Assembly: GCA_026692865.1 (NCBI GenBank)
Contig: JAPLNI010000028.1
Span: 124,001-188,000, forward strand
Direction of reading: 5' to 3'
DNA from: Planctomycetota bacterium
Lineage (GTDB): Bacteria > Planctomycetota > Planctomycetia > Pirellulales > Pirellulaceae
DNA: 64,000 bases
The notes beneath the pieces are model-generated. The model was given only the letters and a program-made list of their open reading frames with translations. It searched no databases and was not told the DNA's origin. Shown piece by piece: positions 54,391 to 63,625 of this stretch (position 1 is its first letter; every line of letters starts with the position of its first letter). Position numbers and translations under genes: made by a program.

Positions 54391-55740
54391 CTAGCTAACC
54401 TTTAGCATACCCTTGCTATCGCCAAAGCTATCGGCTTTCACACCCATCTGCTGTAACATCCAAACGTAGAGATCGCACAAAGGCGTTTCCTTTGGGTACC
54501 GATGGTGAGACCCGGTTTTGATTCTACCACCGGCTTTTCCAACCAGAATGATTGGAAGGTCATCATGGTTGTGTCGGTCGCCGTCAGAGATACCGCTACC
54601 GTAAACGATCATACAGTTATCGAGCAACGATCCACTACCTTCGTTGACTTGAGCCAATGCATCAACAAAGTAGGCAAAATGTTCGGCGTGAAAGGTGTTG
54701 ATCTTTTGGATCTTAGTCTGCTTCTCCGAACTCTTACCGTGGTGCGACACATCATGATGGCCTTCGGGAACACCAATATTTGGGTAGCCTCGGTTGTTCC
54801 CTTCGTTGCAAACCATAAATGTTGCGATACGAGTCGAATCGCTTTGAATGGCGAGAGCTAGGAGATCCATCATCGATTTGCAATGCTCCGACCAATCTCG
54901 AGGAACCCCAGCCGGTCTTGGGAAATTCGGTATACCATCTTCACCCAGTTTGAGTTTGTCGCTTCGAACCAGTCTGTTTTCAACATCACGCACAGCGTAA
55001 AGGTATTCGTCGAGCTTCCGCTTATCTGCGTTGCCAAGTTTCTTTTGCAAATCGTTTGCATCTTCAAGGACAAAGTCTAAAACGCTTTTACGTTGAGCTT
55101 GTCGCACGGATTTACTCTTGGCTTTTTCGGCGGCGTTTTCGCCACCGAACAAGCGATCGAAGACAGCCGAAGGATTGTTTTCCTTTGCAAGAGGACTCGT
55201 CGAATTCCGCCAAGCGAGGTTGCTTGGGTAAGCACAGCTATAACCCGAGTCGCAGTTGCCCGCTTGTGCGCTTCCTTCTAAGCCTAACTCCAGGGAGGCA
55301 AACCTTGTTTTGCTCCCCAGGTTTTGAGCCATAACTTGATCAACTGAAACAGAGTTTTGAATGTCAGCACCATTGGTTTTTTTCGGATGGCTACCCGTTA
55401 AGAACGACGCACCGCTACGAGCATGATCGCCGCCGCCGTCACCGTGGGCACGAGCTCCATCCAGTGTGAGCCCCGTCATCACGCTCACGTACTCACGATG
55501 AGGTGCGAGACACTCGAGTGTTTTATTCAACTGGTAACGAGGCCCCTCTTCTGATGGTGTCCAAGCTGCCATGTGAGCGCCATTGGGAACGCTGAAGAAA
55601 AGCGATCTCAAGGGTGCTTTCGTTTCTTCGGCACTCATGACGCTACGAGTAATCGGAGCCATCGCCTCTAACCATGGCAAGCCAACAGCCGTACCGACAC
55701 CGCGAAGAAGAGTGCGTCTGGAGATTCGTTTTGCAGACAT
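54391..55740 (-). CDS. Tat-exported DUF1552 protein
   Basis: A 449-residue protein starting MSAKRISRRTLLRGVGTAVG, a twin-arginine signal. The body has VPNGAHMAAWTPSEEGPRY, then DGGGDHARSGASFLTG, DQVMAQNLGSKTRF and MIVYGSGISDGDRHNHDDLP. These are DUF1552 features; the fold is alkaline-phosphatase/sulfatase-like in related families. It is paired with the DUF1592 gene upstream (94 or more bases away, same strand), the arrangement seen in planctomycetes. The substrate is unknown; a Tat-exported oxidoreductase-linked role is inferred. Confidence 0.88.
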   Translation of the reverse strand: MSAKRISRRTLLRGVGTAVGLPWLEAMAPITRSVMSAEETKAPLRSLFFSVPNGAHMAAWTPSEEGPRYQLNKTLECLAPHREYVSVMTGLTLDGARAHGDGGGDHARSGASFLTGSHPKKTNGADIQNSVSVDQVMAQNLGSKTRFASLELGLEGSAQAGNCDSGYSCAYPSNLAWRNSTSPLAKENNPSAVFDRLFGGENAAEKAKSKSVRQAQRKSVLDFVLEDANDLQKKLGNADKRKLDEYLYAVRDVENRLVRSDKLKLGEDGIPNFPRPAGVPRDWSEHCKSMMDLLALAIQSDSTRIATFMVCNEGNNRGYPNIGVPEGHHDVSHHGKSSEKQTKIQKINTFHAEHFAYFVDALAQVNEGSGSLLDNCMIVYGSGISDGDRHNHDDLPIILVGKAGGRIKTGSHHRYPKETPLCDLYVWMLQQMGVKADSFGDSKGMLKVS

Positions 55741-55834
55741 GATTTTGTTTCTTCTAAAAAGAACGATTTAAACACAGGGGGAGCTAGTTTCAAGTGGCTA
55801 GCGGCTAGCTGATAGTGGCTAGTCTTTCTGTACG

Positions 55835-58162
55835 TCATTCGAGCAATTCGAGATCATCGCGAACGCCTTTTCTTTGGAATGGATTGCTCAATACAATTTC
55901 GGTGACCAAGGTTACGAATCGAAAATCATCGGCTTTGCTCTTAGAAAAGATCTGGTCAATCGCGCACCGATCGTAGTATTCTAATCCTCGTCCAAGCGCG
56001 AAGGTCATCATCTTTTCTGTTAGGCATCGAACAAATTTCTCGGCATTTTTCTCTCGCATAATGCGAATCAGATCGCCTGCGCTTTTGATCTTTTCACCAG
56101 TTGGCATTTCGCCGCTGGCATCGATCTCTTCTCCTGCGTCACGCGTTCTCCATCGACCAACTGCATCATAATTTTCGAGAGCGAGTCCGAGCGGATCCAT
56201 CAGTTTGTGACACGATGCACAGGCAGGGTCGGCGCGATGCTGTTCGATCCGATCTCGCAAGGTCCCGTTGAGTTCTGCTTTATCCAGCTCGGGTACGCCT
56301 GGTGGAGCTGGTGGTGGAGGCGTATTTAAAAGATTGTCCAGGATCCATTTTCCGCGTTTCACCGGACTAGTGCGGGTGGGATTGCTTGTCACGGCTAGCA
56401 CCGATGCTTGAGTCAATATTCCGCGGCGATTTTGGCCTACTAGCGATACCTTTCGGAACTGGTCTCCTTCGACCCCTGGGATACCGTAAAACTTGGCGAG
56501 CTTCTCATTCAGATAAGTAAAGTCCGCATCGAGCAACCGAAGAACACTTAAGTTGTTTCGCATCACACCAGCAAAAAAAGTATATGTTTCGCGTCGTGCA
56601 AGTTCGCGTACTTCTTCGTTCCACGTTGGGAACATCGCTTCGTTTGGTTCAAACGTATCCAGCTTACGAAGTGTGAGCCATTGGCCTGCGAAGTTCTCCA
56701 CAAAGGCGTTCGCACGACGATCGTCGATCATCCGCTTCACTTGCCCCGCGAGTACGCCAGGCTCACGAAGCTGTCTTCTCCAAGCAAGGCTCAGCAGTTG
56801 ATCATCCGGAGCGGTACTCCAAAGAAAATAACTGAGTCGTGACGCGAGTTCAAACTCGTTGATAAGAGGATACCCCTCGGGTGTCTTTGCTTCGGGAGTT
56901 TCGACTTTGAAGATAAAGTTTGGCGATACAAGCATAGCTTGGATAGCAACTTGTACTGCTCCTTCATAACTCTCGCCATCGTCCATCGCGTTCTTGGACA
57001 GTGCAACAAATCGCTCAACTTCCGTAGTCGAAATTGGTCGACGATAGATCCGTCTGGCAACTGCGGTTAAAACTTTCTTCAAGGCTTCTTCCGGACCTTG
57101 CGTCACGTTCGGAACAGCGGTGATGATCCGCGTGTGGCTTTCAGGAAGAGACGATACCGGCACGGCTTCGCTGGGCTTCTGACCGGAAATGCCTACCGAG
57201 TAGATGTATAGATTTCGATCTTCTTTGGGCTTACCGTTTTTCGCGTCCGAACTGTCGTCATTCGTGAATGCGACTGAGATGTTCCGTTTTCCAGCCTTGA
57301 GTTTCATCATGACTTGATAGTCATCACGCGTCTCCGGAGTTGCCTTGACATCGATCTCGCGCACCTTCTTACCATCCACTGAAATCAAAACGCGAGGTCC
57401 AACGTTGCCAACTCTTGATCCGCCTAAAAGCATGTTGAGATAGTAAGTCCCTGACCAAGGAACCGTCTCATCCCATTTGATGTCGGCGTTGGCCCAAAGA
57501 GTAATCTCAGACGCCTTCGCGGCACCACCCGACTTTGGCTTGAGCTGGTCCAGCTTATAGAAGTTCTCGAACATCGGTCCTGGCTCGGGAGCAATGATCG
57601 CTTTACGAGTGATATCCTCTGCGGCCTTCAAATACTTTTCCATTAGCAACGGTGGTAATGTTAGAACGTCGCCGATATTGTCGAACCCATAGCCGACGTC
57701 ATCCCCGGGGAAGTCCATCGCGGGTTCGTAATCAACGCCGAACAAGTCGCGAATCGTGTTGCGATATTCGAACTTATTTAGCCGCCGAATCGTGATACTT
57801 CCAGGGTTGGGAGTCTTACCGCATTCAACATCGTTTATTGCCAAGTTGATCCAGTCGATCAATTGCTTCCGTTTAACATCGTCCAGCGGTTCTGCTTCTG
57901 CGGGAGGCATATCCTTGATAGCCAAACGGACCGCAATTTTTTCCCAAGTCGCTCGCTCCTTCATGACCATCTTTGCAGACTTGAAATGAGTCAACGACAA
58001 TCCGCCGTCCGCTTCCGAGCCGCTGTGACACTCGATACAAGCCGCTTTCAGAATCGGGATTACGCCCGTGGTGAACTCGGCATTCCGTTTATCCCAGTCG
58101 ACAGCCCAGAGCGGTGCAGCCCAAAAAAGGTAGATCGGAAGGAACAGCCATGTTTTCATCAT
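55835..58162 (-). CDS. DUF1592-type cytochrome c protein (DUF1587/1592/1588/1585 set)
   Basis: A 775-residue exported protein with signal peptide MKTWLFLPIYLFWAAPLWA. Two c-type haem motifs are present, CIECH near residue 43 and CASCHK near 640. The middle has RRLNKFEYRNTIRDLFG (DUF1587) and FELASRLSYFLWSTAPDD (DUF1592), and the C-terminal part has KRGKWILDNLLNTPPPPAPP (DUF1588) and FVRCLTEKMMTFALGRGLEYYD (DUF1585). It probably accepts electrons in the periplasm for its DUF1552 partner. A GTG start at 58186 is possible. Confidence 0.9.
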   Translation of the reverse strand: MMKTWLFLPIYLFWAAPLWAVDWDKRNAEFTTGVIPILKAACIECHSGSEADGGLSLTHFKSAKMVMKERATWEKIAVRLAIKDMPPAEAEPLDDVKRKQLIDWINLAINDVECGKTPNPGSITIRRLNKFEYRNTIRDLFGVDYEPAMDFPGDDVGYGFDNIGDVLTLPPLLMEKYLKAAEDITRKAIIAPEPGPMFENFYKLDQLKPKSGGAAKASEITLWANADIKWDETVPWSGTYYLNMLLGGSRVGNVGPRVLISVDGKKVREIDVKATPETRDDYQVMMKLKAGKRNISVAFTNDDSSDAKNGKPKEDRNLYIYSVGISGQKPSEAVPVSSLPESHTRIITAVPNVTQGPEEALKKVLTAVARRIYRRPISTTEVERFVALSKNAMDDGESYEGAVQVAIQAMLVSPNFIFKVETPEAKTPEGYPLINEFELASRLSYFLWSTAPDDQLLSLAWRRQLREPGVLAGQVKRMIDDRRANAFVENFAGQWLTLRKLDTFEPNEAMFPTWNEEVRELARRETYTFFAGVMRNNLSVLRLLDADFTYLNEKLAKFYGIPGVEGDQFRKVSLVGQNRRGILTQASVLAVTSNPTRTSPVKRGKWILDNLLNTPPPPAPPGVPELDKAELNGTLRDRIEQHRADPACASCHKLMDPLGLALENYDAVGRWRTRDAGEEIDASGEMPTGEKIKSAGDLIRIMREKNAEKFVRCLTEKMMTFALGRGLEYYDRCAIDQIFSKSKADDFRFVTLVTEIVLSNPFQRKGVRDDLELLE

Positions 58163-58327
58163 CTGAGTCGTGTCGATTTCTTTCACTCTAATCTATCTTT
58201 GGAACCGTAAGCCTTGCGGAAATGCGTAGTGACTTTGGTAAGATCAAAAACTGCGATACTACTTTACTAAGCTACTTTTTAAGAGCTACTTCCAATTATA
58301 GCCCTAAAACTCAAGGAACAATCGATT

Positions 58328-58672
58328 ATGTCCCAGTGCAGCCTAGAGCAACTTACTATCGGCAAATGTACTCCCTGCGAAGGCGGTATCGATGCGATTT
58401 CTCTCGCCGATGCCGAAAAGCAGATGGCGGTCCTGGATGGTTGGAAAATCGCATCCGACGGAAAGTCGATTTCCAAGTCGTGGAACCGCAAAAACTTCGT
58501 GAAATCACTCGATTTCTGCAATGCGATTGGACAGCTGGCCGAAGTAGAGCAGCACCATCCAGATCTCCATTTAACGGGTTATCGGCATGTAGAGGTTGTC
58601 CTAACAACCCATGCAATCGGTGGATTGAGCTTAAACGATTTTATTCTCGCGGCAAAAATCGATTCGCTATGA
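58328..58672 (+). CDS. phhB: Pterin-4a-carbinolamine dehydratase
   Basis: A 114-residue enzyme that dehydrates 4a-hydroxytetrahydropterin to quinonoid dihydropterin, regenerating the cofactor of aromatic amino acid hydroxylases. The family motif appears as VEQHHPDLHLTGYRHVEV, with the His-His-Pro-Asp active-site residues, and the C-terminal helix reads GGLSLNDFILAAKID. The extra N-terminal part with CTPCEGG is usual in bacterial members. No hydroxylase is nearby; it may instead support molybdopterin or other pterin turnover. The gene stands alone in divergent position to the DUF1592 gene. Confidence 0.92.
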   Translation: MSQCSLEQLTIGKCTPCEGGIDAISLADAEKQMAVLDGWKIASDGKSISKSWNRKNFVKSLDFCNAIGQLAEVEQHHPDLHLTGYRHVEVVLTTHAIGGLSLNDFILAAKIDSL

Positions 58673-59165
58673 TCCCATCGACTACTGGACAGCTGTCGCT
58701 TAAGGCCGGTGCATTAGGCTTACAAGAACGTAAAATATTCAAAAATCTATCGCGATGATGAGCTTTATTTAAAATTTGATTTGTAATGATCGGGGGGCTC
58801 CGCTTGCAAGTTTCCCGAAAACCTACGCGTCATGCTTGAAATCCATTTTATTTAGTCCACTTCATATCCATCTGCACATCACCCTCCCATGTTGTTCTGC
58901 TATGTGTATCGCGAATGAGTGTTGGGGAAACAAACATACGATTGACGAGCATAAAAAGCTGAAGCAAATCGGCTGGCGTTCTACGAGCTTGATCGTCAAA
59001 TGGAAGCTTTTAATCTGCCGCTCATTTAGAAACATGCGAAGCGGTAGCAAACTTCGGCGGCAGTGAACTTAGTCGACTTATCGGGTAGCAGGATTGATCT
59101 CAAAGCGAGTATAATCAACAGATTGAATCGAATGCGGGTCGAGGCGCAACACGGCACCAGTAATC
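58673..59165. other. Intergenic region with a possible Vsr-like gene remnant
   Basis: About 490 bases without a confident gene. On the plus strand one frame (58776-59066) ends IANECWGNKHTIDEH and LKQIGWRSTSLIVKWKL. This faintly resembles the C-terminal part of Vsr-type mismatch endonucleases (NxEYWxxK, then GWRVLxxWECEL), but the rest of the domain is missing. If real, it is a decayed fragment. Confidence 0.25.
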
Positions 59166-60392
59166 ATGTACTTTATGGACCTTTCAATCAAAGTCGCTAG
59201 TCGATTTGGATTACCGATTGATATCGGTTTCAGTACCATCGCAGCGCTACGCCGATACGTCATGGTTATCCTTGGAATTGCGTGGATCGGATGTGTGCCT
59301 TTCAGCGATACACATGCTCAAGATCCTAACCAACAATCGGTTTCAGCTCTCATTGAAAAGATCCAAAGTGATTCTTATGCGTCGAGAGAGATTGCTTATC
59401 AGTTGCTTCTGCCGCGACCAGATGAGGCTATTGCTCCGATTGAAGCTGCACTTTCAAAAGTAGATCACGATGCCGCAAATCGCTTGATCCGTTTGCTGGG
59501 GACTTGGGCAACACGACCCGATTCGGGAAATGGTATTCAGGCGTGGGAAGCCCTGCAACGACTTTCCTCAGGTGGCGTTACCAGCAATTCTCAGCTCGCT
59601 CGTTACCATTCCACCGCAATAGCACTTGAACAATCCGAGGTCGCCTCCAAAAAACTTAAGGGACTTTCGGCCTTTATCGGTACTGAAATGATCCAGGTTG
59701 TAACTGCTGCCAAGTACGACCTCTGCATACTCCGCATCGATGATACTTTTCGAGGCACCGCAGAGGATCTGTTAGCAACGAGATGGTTATTGGAGCCTGT
59801 CCTGGTTCGCCTGGATGGAAAACGAATTGATCGTAGTTGGCTGGAAAAGATTGTCGATATGCCTAACGTCAAAACGGTCCAACTGAAACACACATCGCTC
59901 ACCGCTCAGGACCTTCAACTTCTCAGTAAGTTAAAGACTCTTGATACGCTTGAAATACTCTACATGCCGCTGGACGACTCGGCGATTGAGACCATTGGTA
60001 CGCTGCCCATCTGGGGAAGCTTGCGAATCTTTGGGACACAAATTTCACCCGCTTCGTTACCAAAATTGGAGTCTCTTTTAGAGGGAACCCAAGTCGTATT
60101 CGGATTGGGAGGATTCCTCGGGATCCAAAGCAACGCGATGACGCTTGAAGTCAGTCAAGTCACCCCTGGCAGCGGCGCTGACAAGGGTGGCATGACGGTT
60201 GGTGATCGCATCCTTTCGATTGACGGGAAGCTTTTACAGAACTTCGAGCAGCTACGGAAAGAGCTCGCCAAATCACCCGCAGGTGGCCGCGTGAATATTG
60301 AGGTGCGTCGATATAAACGCGAGATTGTTGAAGACCGTATGACAGTCGTCCCCGTCGATGTCATGCTTCCGATAATCCTCGGTGAGCAATAA
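59166..60392 (+). CDS. Exported protein with HEAT-like, LRR-like and PDZ domains
   Basis: A 408-residue protein. A membrane/signal helix (VMVILGIAWIGCVPF) sits near residue 35 after a basic RRY. Residues about 60-160 look HEAT-like, about 180-300 read as leucine-rich strands (TVQLKHTSLTAQDLQLLSKL, TLEILYMPLDDSA), and the last 110 residues form a PDZ domain (GFLGIQSN, VTPGSGADKGGMTVGDRIL, ILSIDGKLL). The mix resembles planctomycete signalling or scaffold proteins. Start ATG 59166 is the longest; 59262 is possible but would leave a poor signal. It overlaps the mutY start by 11 bases. Confidence 0.8.
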   Translation: MYFMDLSIKVASRFGLPIDIGFSTIAALRRYVMVILGIAWIGCVPFSDTHAQDPNQQSVSALIEKIQSDSYASREIAYQLLLPRPDEAIAPIEAALSKVDHDAANRLIRLLGTWATRPDSGNGIQAWEALQRLSSGGVTSNSQLARYHSTAIALEQSEVASKKLKGLSAFIGTEMIQVVTAAKYDLCILRIDDTFRGTAEDLLATRWLLEPVLVRLDGKRIDRSWLEKIVDMPNVKTVQLKHTSLTAQDLQLLSKLKTLDTLEILYMPLDDSAIETIGTLPIWGSLRIFGTQISPASLPKLESLLEGTQVVFGLGGFLGIQSNAMTLEVSQVTPGSGADKGGMTVGDRILSIDGKLLQNFEQLRKELAKSPAGGRVNIEVRRYKREIVEDRMTVVPVDVMLPIILGEQ

Positions 60393-61665
60393 AACAACAG
60401 TGACAGACAATTCTAGTACTTCAAATCCCAGTACGTCGAATCCCAGCACGTCAAACCTCAGTACGCCCAAACAACGCAAGTGGTTGACTTCGATTCGATC
60501 CGCCCTTCTGGAATGGTTTGCGACTTCCCAGCGTGAACTTCCTTGGCGACAAACGACTGATCCTTATGCAATTTGGATTAGCGAGATCATGCTCCAACAG
60601 ACGCAAGTCGCGACGGTGCTTCCTTATTACTTCCGATTCCTTGGACGCTTCCCAACGGTTCAGGAACTCGCCAGCGCCGATGAAGTGGAGTTGATGCGTT
60701 ACTGGGAAGGGCTGGGATACTATCGTCGAGCACGACAAATGCACGCCGCTTCGAAGCAAATCATCGAAGCACACAACGGAGTTTTTCCGACCTATTTCGA
60801 AGAAGTTCTCGCACTCCCCGGCATCGGTCGCTATACGGCAGGTGCTATCTGTTCCTTTGCTTACGATGCATCGACACCAATCGTCGAAGCTAACACGCAA
60901 CGTCTGTATGCTCGACTGCTTCAATGGGATAAACCGCTCACAGAACGCCAATCGCAAGACCGATTATGGGAGTTTGCCGCTGCCATATTACCTGAAACAA
61001 GTGGCTCGCGACAAGTAAACTACGCAGCGATGGAACTAGGATCTCTCGTGTGCAGGCCCCAACCCGATTGCCCTCGATGCCCAGTTGTTGGCCTGTGCCC
61101 TACCGCCCGTAATGGATTGCAAACATCGATCCCAGCACCGAAAGTAAAAACAGTTTACTCAGATCGATTCGAGGTTGCGTTACTAATCCGCGATCATGAT
61201 TGTGAAAATGAAGATCGAAACAAACACAGCGATGCGCCGAAGTACATCATACGTCAATGCGGTCCTAACGAATGGTGGACTGGTCTTTGGGATTTCCCAA
61301 GAATTGAAATTTCAGCCGAGGACTTTGAAGAACTCGATCGACCACTGCTTGTAAGTTCCATTCGAGAAAAAAGTTCACAAAATAATAAAAACTCGACGCG
61401 AAAAGATCAACTCGCCCCGGCTTTTCAAAAAATAAACGAATCGCTTCTCAATCGATTCGGTATAGCGATCCAAATCCAAGGTGGCGCACTTCGAACGATT
61501 AAACACAGTGTCACTCGCTATCGAATTCAGCTTCGCGTTTGTAATGCACGGTTGATGGGACCATTCACGAGCGACTTACCCGGTTTCAGATGGGCAGCGC
61601 TCGAAGAAATACACGCCCTTCCACTTTCAGCCAGCGCGAGAAAAGTCTTTCAAGGTCTCCAATGA
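60382..61665 (+). CDS. mutY: A/G-specific adenine DNA glycosylase MutY
   Basis: A 427-residue base-excision repair enzyme that removes adenine opposite 8-oxoguanine. The catalytic Glu is in WISEIMLQQTQV and the helix-hairpin-helix is LPGIGRYTAGAICSF. The residue matching the catalytic Asp (E. coli D138) is Glu, in PIVEANTQRLYARLL. The iron-sulphur Cys set is C-x5-C-x2-C-x5-C (CRPQPDCPRCPVVGLC), one residue shorter than the usual C-x6. A NUDIX-like C-terminal domain follows with KHSVTRYRIQLRV. The GTG start overlaps the preceding gene, and the N-terminus has STSNP tandem repeats. Confidence 0.93.
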   Translation: MSNKTTVTDNSSTSNPSTSNPSTSNLSTPKQRKWLTSIRSALLEWFATSQRELPWRQTTDPYAIWISEIMLQQTQVATVLPYYFRFLGRFPTVQELASADEVELMRYWEGLGYYRRARQMHAASKQIIEAHNGVFPTYFEEVLALPGIGRYTAGAICSFAYDASTPIVEANTQRLYARLLQWDKPLTERQSQDRLWEFAAAILPETSGSRQVNYAAMELGSLVCRPQPDCPRCPVVGLCPTARNGLQTSIPAPKVKTVYSDRFEVALLIRDHDCENEDRNKHSDAPKYIIRQCGPNEWWTGLWDFPRIEISAEDFEELDRPLLVSSIREKSSQNNKNSTRKDQLAPAFQKINESLLNRFGIAIQIQGGALRTIKHSVTRYRIQLRVCNARLMGPFTSDLPGFRWAALEEIHALPLSASARKVFQGLQ

Positions 61666-61810
61666 TCCGGAAATTGGCTTTGCATCGAGTACGAGCAGAA
61701 GTTGGAAATTATTGGCGTTGCTTACCACTTGCAATGTGTAGGTTGTTAGAATCAAGTACGGCGACGATTGTTTCCAAACATCGCTATCGCCACCTTCCAG
61801 CGTCCAGTAC

Positions 61811-61831
61811 TGACTACTGACTACTGACTAC
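61811..61831 (+). repeat. Three tandem TGACTAC units
   Basis: TGACTAC repeats exactly three times at 61811-61831, just upstream of the ribosome-binding site (CAGGAG) and ATG of the gene at 61859. A partial unit (AGTAC) precedes it. It could be a slippage-prone spacer in the leader. Confidence 0.75.
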
Positions 61832-61858
61832 TTCCCCCCATTTCAGGAGACTCTCTTC

Positions 61859-62506
61859 ATGCGATCCTTAACAGCATTTCTCGTTTCAAGCATCTTGTTT
61901 GTTCCTGTGACGATGGCGGAAGACATGTCGCCAACTTTGGGAAAGAAAGGGAAGGAATTGCTGATCGAAAAATTTGAAGGGAACGATATTCCAAAAGGAT
62001 GGACTAAGAACGTTGGAATGATGAAGATTCAGGATGGGGCGCTTCGAATTAGTGAGCTCGCTTCCGATAAGCATGTCGGAGCATTCCGCAAAGCGTTGCC
62101 CATCCAAGACATGGCTATTCAAATCGACTTTATGCTCGACGGAGCAAAGACATTCAATGTTGGCTTCGACCCAGTTGCTGGCGAACTGAAAAAGAAAGGT
62201 CACCTCTACAGCGTTGTGATTAACAGTGATCGTTGGTCCATTTCCGAGAGCAATGACAAAGCCAATCCCGAATCGAAAGCGATTTTACATGCGAAAGGAA
62301 CTATTCAATTGAATCCGGGTAAATGGTACACGCTGATGATTGAGAACAAGGGAGAAAACGTGGTGGCAACGATCGCAGGACAAGGGGCTTTGAAGGCAAA
62401 GGCGAACGACTTCAAGGTGAAAAAGCCTGGACTAATAGTTCGAGCAGGCGGCCCTGATACGGCCGGTGTGCTTATTGATAATATTCAAGTCTTTGAGTTG
62501 GAGTGA
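61859..62506 (+). CDS. Secreted lectin-like (DUF1080-type) protein
   Basis: A 215-residue protein with a signal peptide (MRSLTAFLVSSILFVPVTMA, cut after AMA or AEA). The mature part is beta-rich with LIEKFEGNDIPKGWTKN, a beta-sandwich start typical of DUF1080/concanavalin-like domains. It has LNPGKWYTLMIENKGENVVATI, then PGLIVRAGGPDTAGVLIDNIQVF, the jelly-roll end of this class. Binding or cleavage of a glycan is possible; no catalytic acid pair was identified. A CAGGAG ribosome-binding site is 8 bases before the ATG. The 3' end overlaps the convergent PAP2 gene by 35 bases. Confidence 0.82.
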   Translation: MRSLTAFLVSSILFVPVTMAEDMSPTLGKKGKELLIEKFEGNDIPKGWTKNVGMMKIQDGALRISELASDKHVGAFRKALPIQDMAIQIDFMLDGAKTFNVGFDPVAGELKKKGHLYSVVINSDRWSISESNDKANPESKAILHAKGTIQLNPGKWYTLMIENKGENVVATIAGQGALKAKANDFKVKKPGLIVRAGGPDTAGVLIDNIQVFELE

Positions 62507-63149
62507 ATCGCCATAGGTATGCGATAATTAATGCGATTCCTGCTCCAGCCAGACAATCTGATGGATAGTGGGCACCGGAATAAACCCGCTGCCAAATCGC
62601 CATGAGTGCAAGCGTCGCAAACAACCATTTGCCACGCGGGTAAATCATCGTCAGTGCAATCGCAAGGGCCACGGTCGTTGCGGAGTGCCCCGATGGGAAA
62701 GATAACTCGGCGGATCTTCTGCCGATTCCTGTAAAAGCGGGAAGCCATGTGGAGTATATGTCTATTATCTCGACACCCGAATTCGGACGTAGTCGAGGCA
62801 AAAAATACTTAGCAATGTTTGCAAGAACTCCGACCACCAAAACGTAGGCGGCTACGTTCCAGAGTCTCTTTCGATTGTTGATGTCAACACATAGCAAAAC
62901 TAAAAAAATGGTGATAACGCCGCTGCCGTGAGCGAACGCCTCGGAGAGCTGGATTGTCTTTTCTAAATCGCCCGAGAAGTTTTTTTGTCGTGCCCAAATT
63001 GATGCTTGGAGGTCTAACTGCCGAAGCGATGGAATGGCTGAAACCGATACGACGGCGAACATACCAAGAAAAGCACCCGCCAGCATCCGCTTGTCGCGAG
63101 GGTTGCGAATCGAAGTTGATGTTGATTCAGAATTGATAAGATTCATCAC
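62472..63149 (-). CDS. PAP2-family membrane phosphatase
   Basis: A 225-residue membrane protein with about six helices and the three PAP2 motifs: KYFLPRLRP (KxxxxxxRP), SFPSGHSATT (PSGH), and RVYSGAHYPSD (SRxxxxxHxxxD form, with Arg and the catalytic His). Family members hydrolyse phosphatidate, undecaprenyl pyrophosphate or related lipids at the outer face of the membrane. Which one is unclear here. It starts 9 bases after the NUDIX stop, so they share a transcript. Confidence 0.92.
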   Translation of the reverse strand: MMNLINSESTSTSIRNPRDKRMLAGAFLGMFAVVSVSAIPSLRQLDLQASIWARQKNFSGDLEKTIQLSEAFAHGSGVITIFLVLLCVDINNRKRLWNVAAYVLVVGVLANIAKYFLPRLRPNSGVEIIDIYSTWLPAFTGIGRRSAELSFPSGHSATTVALAIALTMIYPRGKWLFATLALMAIWQRVYSGAHYPSDCLAGAGIALIIAYLWRFTPTQRLEYYQ

Positions 63150-63158
63150 AGGCTGGTT

Positions 63159-63590
63159 CTAGGAAATGTCTTCGATTTGAAAAGTTTCTTGATACAACGC
63201 ATCGAAGAAATCAGGAACGCTTCCAAGAACATCTAGTCCGCCCAGCAACTCTGATTCATGCATCCAGTGGACTTCGGATACTTCGTCAGGGAATGGAACG
63301 GGCACATCCGAGACACTGCGAGTCAAATGCATCCACTCCAGTTTTGTTCCCCAACGCGTCACCGACGACCACAAATGTCGATGAACAACGACAGGCAGAT
63401 GAAGCTCTTCCATCATTTCGCGAACAATGGCTTGCTCGAACGATTCGCCCGGCTCGATGTGTCCACCTGGGAAGCAGAGCAATCCCGGCGCGCGAACCTT
63501 CATCGAGCGTCGAATGACTAGATACAAACCACCTTCTCGGATCACACCAACCACTCCATGCTTCGTGGTTGAAACGGTATGATTGTTCAT
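63159..63590 (-). CDS. NUDIX hydrolase
   Basis: A 143-residue enzyme with the full NUDIX box GGHIEPGESFEQAIVREMMEELHL (GX5EX7REUXEEXGU; the terminal Gly reads as Leu). The family cleaves nucleoside diphosphates linked to other groups; the substrate cannot be read. The ATG at 63590 is divergent from the CCA-enzyme gene, 35 bases apart, so they probably use back-to-back promoters. PAP2 follows on the same strand. Confidence 0.9.
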   Translation of the reverse strand: MNNHTVSTTKHGVVGVIREGGLYLVIRRSMKVRAPGLLCFPGGHIEPGESFEQAIVREMMEELHLPVVVHRHLWSSVTRWGTKLEWMHLTRSVSDVPVPFPDEVSEVHWMHESELLGGLDVLGSVPDFFDALYQETFQIEDIS

Positions 63591-63625
63591 TGAGGAAACT
63601 TCCCGATACTTGCTTGAATAGCCCT

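Noticed and set aside
58222-58758. 178-codon frame overlapping the pterin dehydratase
   Set aside because: The dehydratase frame carries the complete family motif; this frame is Arg- and Cys-rich and unlike any known protein.
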